NCBI GenBank assembly: GCA_002315675.1
Contig: DCHP01000057.1
Coordinates: forward strand, 1 to 25,128
Source of the DNA: Rikenellaceae bacterium UBA1749
GTDB lineage: Bacteria; Bacteroidota; Bacteroidia; Bacteroidales; Rikenellaceae
Length of the DNA stretch: 25,128 nt
Reading direction: 5' to 3'
The position numbers and the translations under genes were made by a program. Shown piece after piece: positions 23,646-25,128 of the stretch (position 1 is the first letter of the stretch; the number at the start of each line of letters is the position of its first letter). Below the pieces are notes generated by a model, which searched no databases, had not been told where the DNA came from, and was given only the letters and a program-made list of their open reading frames with translations.

Positions 23646-24878
23646 CTAATTCCAATCGTATTGTTTCAGCCCAGCTCCGATAACCCTATTTTCGTAGTGG
23701 GACGAACGCTTGTTTCTTGAATAGTAATTGTCTCCATCCTTTTTGTGGCTGGATTTCCACAGACATCTTATCAATAATATGTCTATTAAGATAATAATCG
23801 ACCAGAAAATCCAGTATATGACAGAAAGGAACCAGTTTATGGAAGGTGTGGTATTCAAGAATCCGTTTTTCTGAATTCTTGCAACCGGGTTTGTGTATAG
23901 ACGCACACCATCAAAGAATATCTCCATGCGGACGTATGAATCATTCTCCTGGATTTCATATGATGAACTCTGGGATGATATCTGAGTTTTCAGTGTCTTG
24001 CCGTTCTGCCCGATAAAAACAATGCTGTCCGCTGTTCTGTCAAGTTTTATGGATAAGGTTCCATCATTCAGACCGATATTCTCGATACATGGAATATCTA
24101 TGTGGCCATTGATGTTTCTAACGTTTGTTATTGTTACACCATAACTATGTCCCTTCAGCAATGCGTCGCAGATAGAACTGTCATTCTTGTATACCATGGT
24201 GAATGCTCTCTGGAACTGGGAGTCCCTGTTTATTATAGAATGTGCATCATCATTGGCCACGAGCGGTACGTAATAACCAGTACTTAGAACGCGGTCCCAA
24301 ATGGAAGTGACTTCTGTAGGTGACAATTCAAACAGGTCGTAACATCTGACGTACTCAATACCTTCGTCGTCCATTAATCTCAGTCTATCGCTGTGGTTGA
24401 ATACCATAATCCTACTCTTAGAACTAAGTCTGCTGAAGGCTGACTGTATCTGGTGCTTTGGGAAAAACATGTAGAAATTATCAATCCAGTCAACTTCATC
24501 AGCTCCATACATTCCGATATGGAAATTATTGAGCCCGTAGCCATGTTCGTATGATGGAATAACTCCCTTGGTGTTGATGTGCTGGTGGTCTGTAATACCC
24601 ATGTGTTTATATCCCTGGATACTATATGCTTCAATCAATTCATCTGAAGTATACTTATGTCTGGTGTCGAAACATGTATGAGCATGAAAATTTGACTTCT
24701 CAAATGTCTCTGTATATGAAGAGTCCACTGTGATGCTGTCATATGGATTATATATGGAAGTTCCGGAGAATGGTATGATTTCTTGAAAACTCCATATATA
24801 CGATGATAATTGCATAGAGAATACAACAAGCAGCGCAGAGAGTATGATAGTTGCGAAAGCCTTGAAAATGAATCTCAT
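23646..24878 (-). CDS. Membrane-anchored PHP-domain phosphoesterase
   Basis: A predicted metal-dependent phosphoesterase held in the inner membrane by two helices, at about residues 7-28 and 349-370, with the catalytic domain between them facing the periplasm. The PHP metal motifs are visible: H65-x-H67 in NFHAHTCFD, D97-H98 in GITDHQH, histidines in VFNHSD, and D/H in VANDDAH. Between the PHP domain and the second helix (about 255-340) is a beta-rich segment. A basic, polar tail of about 40 residues follows the second helix and would be cytoplasmic. PHP proteins usually work in the cytoplasm (DNA polymerases, histidinol phosphatase), so this envelope form has no clear function. It may be co-expressed with the downstream phosphodiesterase gene. 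The substrate is unknown. Confidence 0.82.
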   Translation of the reverse strand: MRFIFKAFATIILSALLVVFSMQLSSYIWSFQEIIPFSGTSIYNPYDSITVDSSYTETFEKSNFHAHTCFDTRHKYTSDELIEAYSIQGYKHMGITDHQHINTKGVIPSYEHGYGLNNFHIGMYGADEVDWIDNFYMFFPKHQIQSAFSRLSSKSRIMVFNHSDRLRLMDDEGIEYVRCYDLFELSPTEVTSIWDRVLSTGYYVPLVANDDAHSIINRDSQFQRAFTMVYKNDSSICDALLKGHSYGVTITNVRNINGHIDIPCIENIGLNDGTLSIKLDRTADSIVFIGQNGKTLKTQISSQSSSYEIQENDSYVRMEIFFDGVRLYTNPVARIQKNGFLNTTPSINWFLSVIYWIFWSIIILIDILLIRCLWKSSHKKDGDNYYSRNKRSSHYENRVIGAGLKQYDWN

Positions 24879-24905
24879 GTAATTAATTAATTAAATAGTG
24901 GTAGA

Positions 24906-24937
24906 CAAATGTAAGTAATATTTTGATACAAATCAAA
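24906..24937 (-). promoter_or_regulatory. Promoter of the PHP-domain gene
   Basis: On the minus strand TTTG (24937-24934), a 20-base spacer and TACATTTG (24913-24906) match both boxes of the Bacteroidetes consensus TTTG-N19/21-TAnnTTTG without a mismatch. Transcription would begin near 24899, about 20 bases before the ATG at 24878. The remaining DNA to 25128 is very AT-rich with no gene visible. Confidence 0.65.
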
Positions 24938-25128
24938 TATTTTTTTACATAAAATATTGAAATACATTATTTTATGGGAATTGATGCAATATAGTGCAAA
25001 TATTTCCATTTGTTTTTTGACTAAGGTTTTGTCTTGCTTTTTTCTTAAGTTTGTAAATACTTTAAGTAATTCATTTTTATCTTATAATTTTTCAAAAAAG
25101 ATAGTAACTACTCAGGTGCCCAGTCATA

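Overview
The window reads as chromosomal DNA of a Bacteroidales bacterium (Prevotella/Bacteroides-like). The basis is the gene families: a FeoA-FeoB fusion followed by a tiny Cys-rich membrane protein, a Na+-pumping methylmalonyl-CoA decarboxylase operon with its epimerase, DUF1573, an S37 peptidase, a GH2 enzyme carrying a LamG domain, and an M16 lipoprotein. Upstream DNA is AT-rich and carries Bacteroidetes-type promoter motifs (TTTG / TAnnTTTG). I see no rRNA, tRNA, CRISPR, phage or transposase gene. Species cannot be named from the sequence alone.

Layout: (1) 1-5400 holds a secreted GH2 beta-galactosidase-like enzyme with an inserted LamG domain, a possible MITE-like inverted repeat that begins at its stop codon, then a secreted S37 peptidase ending at a long palindromic terminator. 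(2) 5436-8339 (minus) is a two-domain M16 zinc protease lipoprotein. (3) 8561-11215 is the iron module: FeoAB fusion, a 40-residue Cys-rich membrane protein and a terminator. (4) 11247-13586 (minus) is a three-gene operon: nucleotidyltransferase-GHMP kinase fusion, rhamnose-type mutarotase, and secreted SGNH hydrolase. It looks like a sugar salvage/activation unit whose substrate is unknown. (5) 13769-17837 (minus) is a five-gene operon for methylmalonyl-CoA epimerase and the membrane decarboxylase (alpha, OadG-like, biotin carrier, beta). This is the propionate-forming, Na+-exporting branch of the succinate pathway. (6) 18140-20457 is a GT4 glycosyltransferase overlapping a UDP-GlcNAc 2-epimerase, probably for a surface glycan. 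(7) 20517-21982 holds a DUF1573 protein and a divergent M20 deacylase. (8) 21983-25128 holds tandem 73/74-bp repeats overlapping the 3' end of a secreted alkaline-phosphatase-superfamily enzyme, then a membrane-anchored PHP-domain protein with a near-ideal promoter.

Most of the window is ordinary chromosome. The least explained parts are the nucleotidyltransferase-kinase fusion operon, the tandem repeats that supply the end of the phosphodiesterase reading frame, the inverted-repeat element at 3896-4000, and a promoter built into the terminator at 13675-13726.
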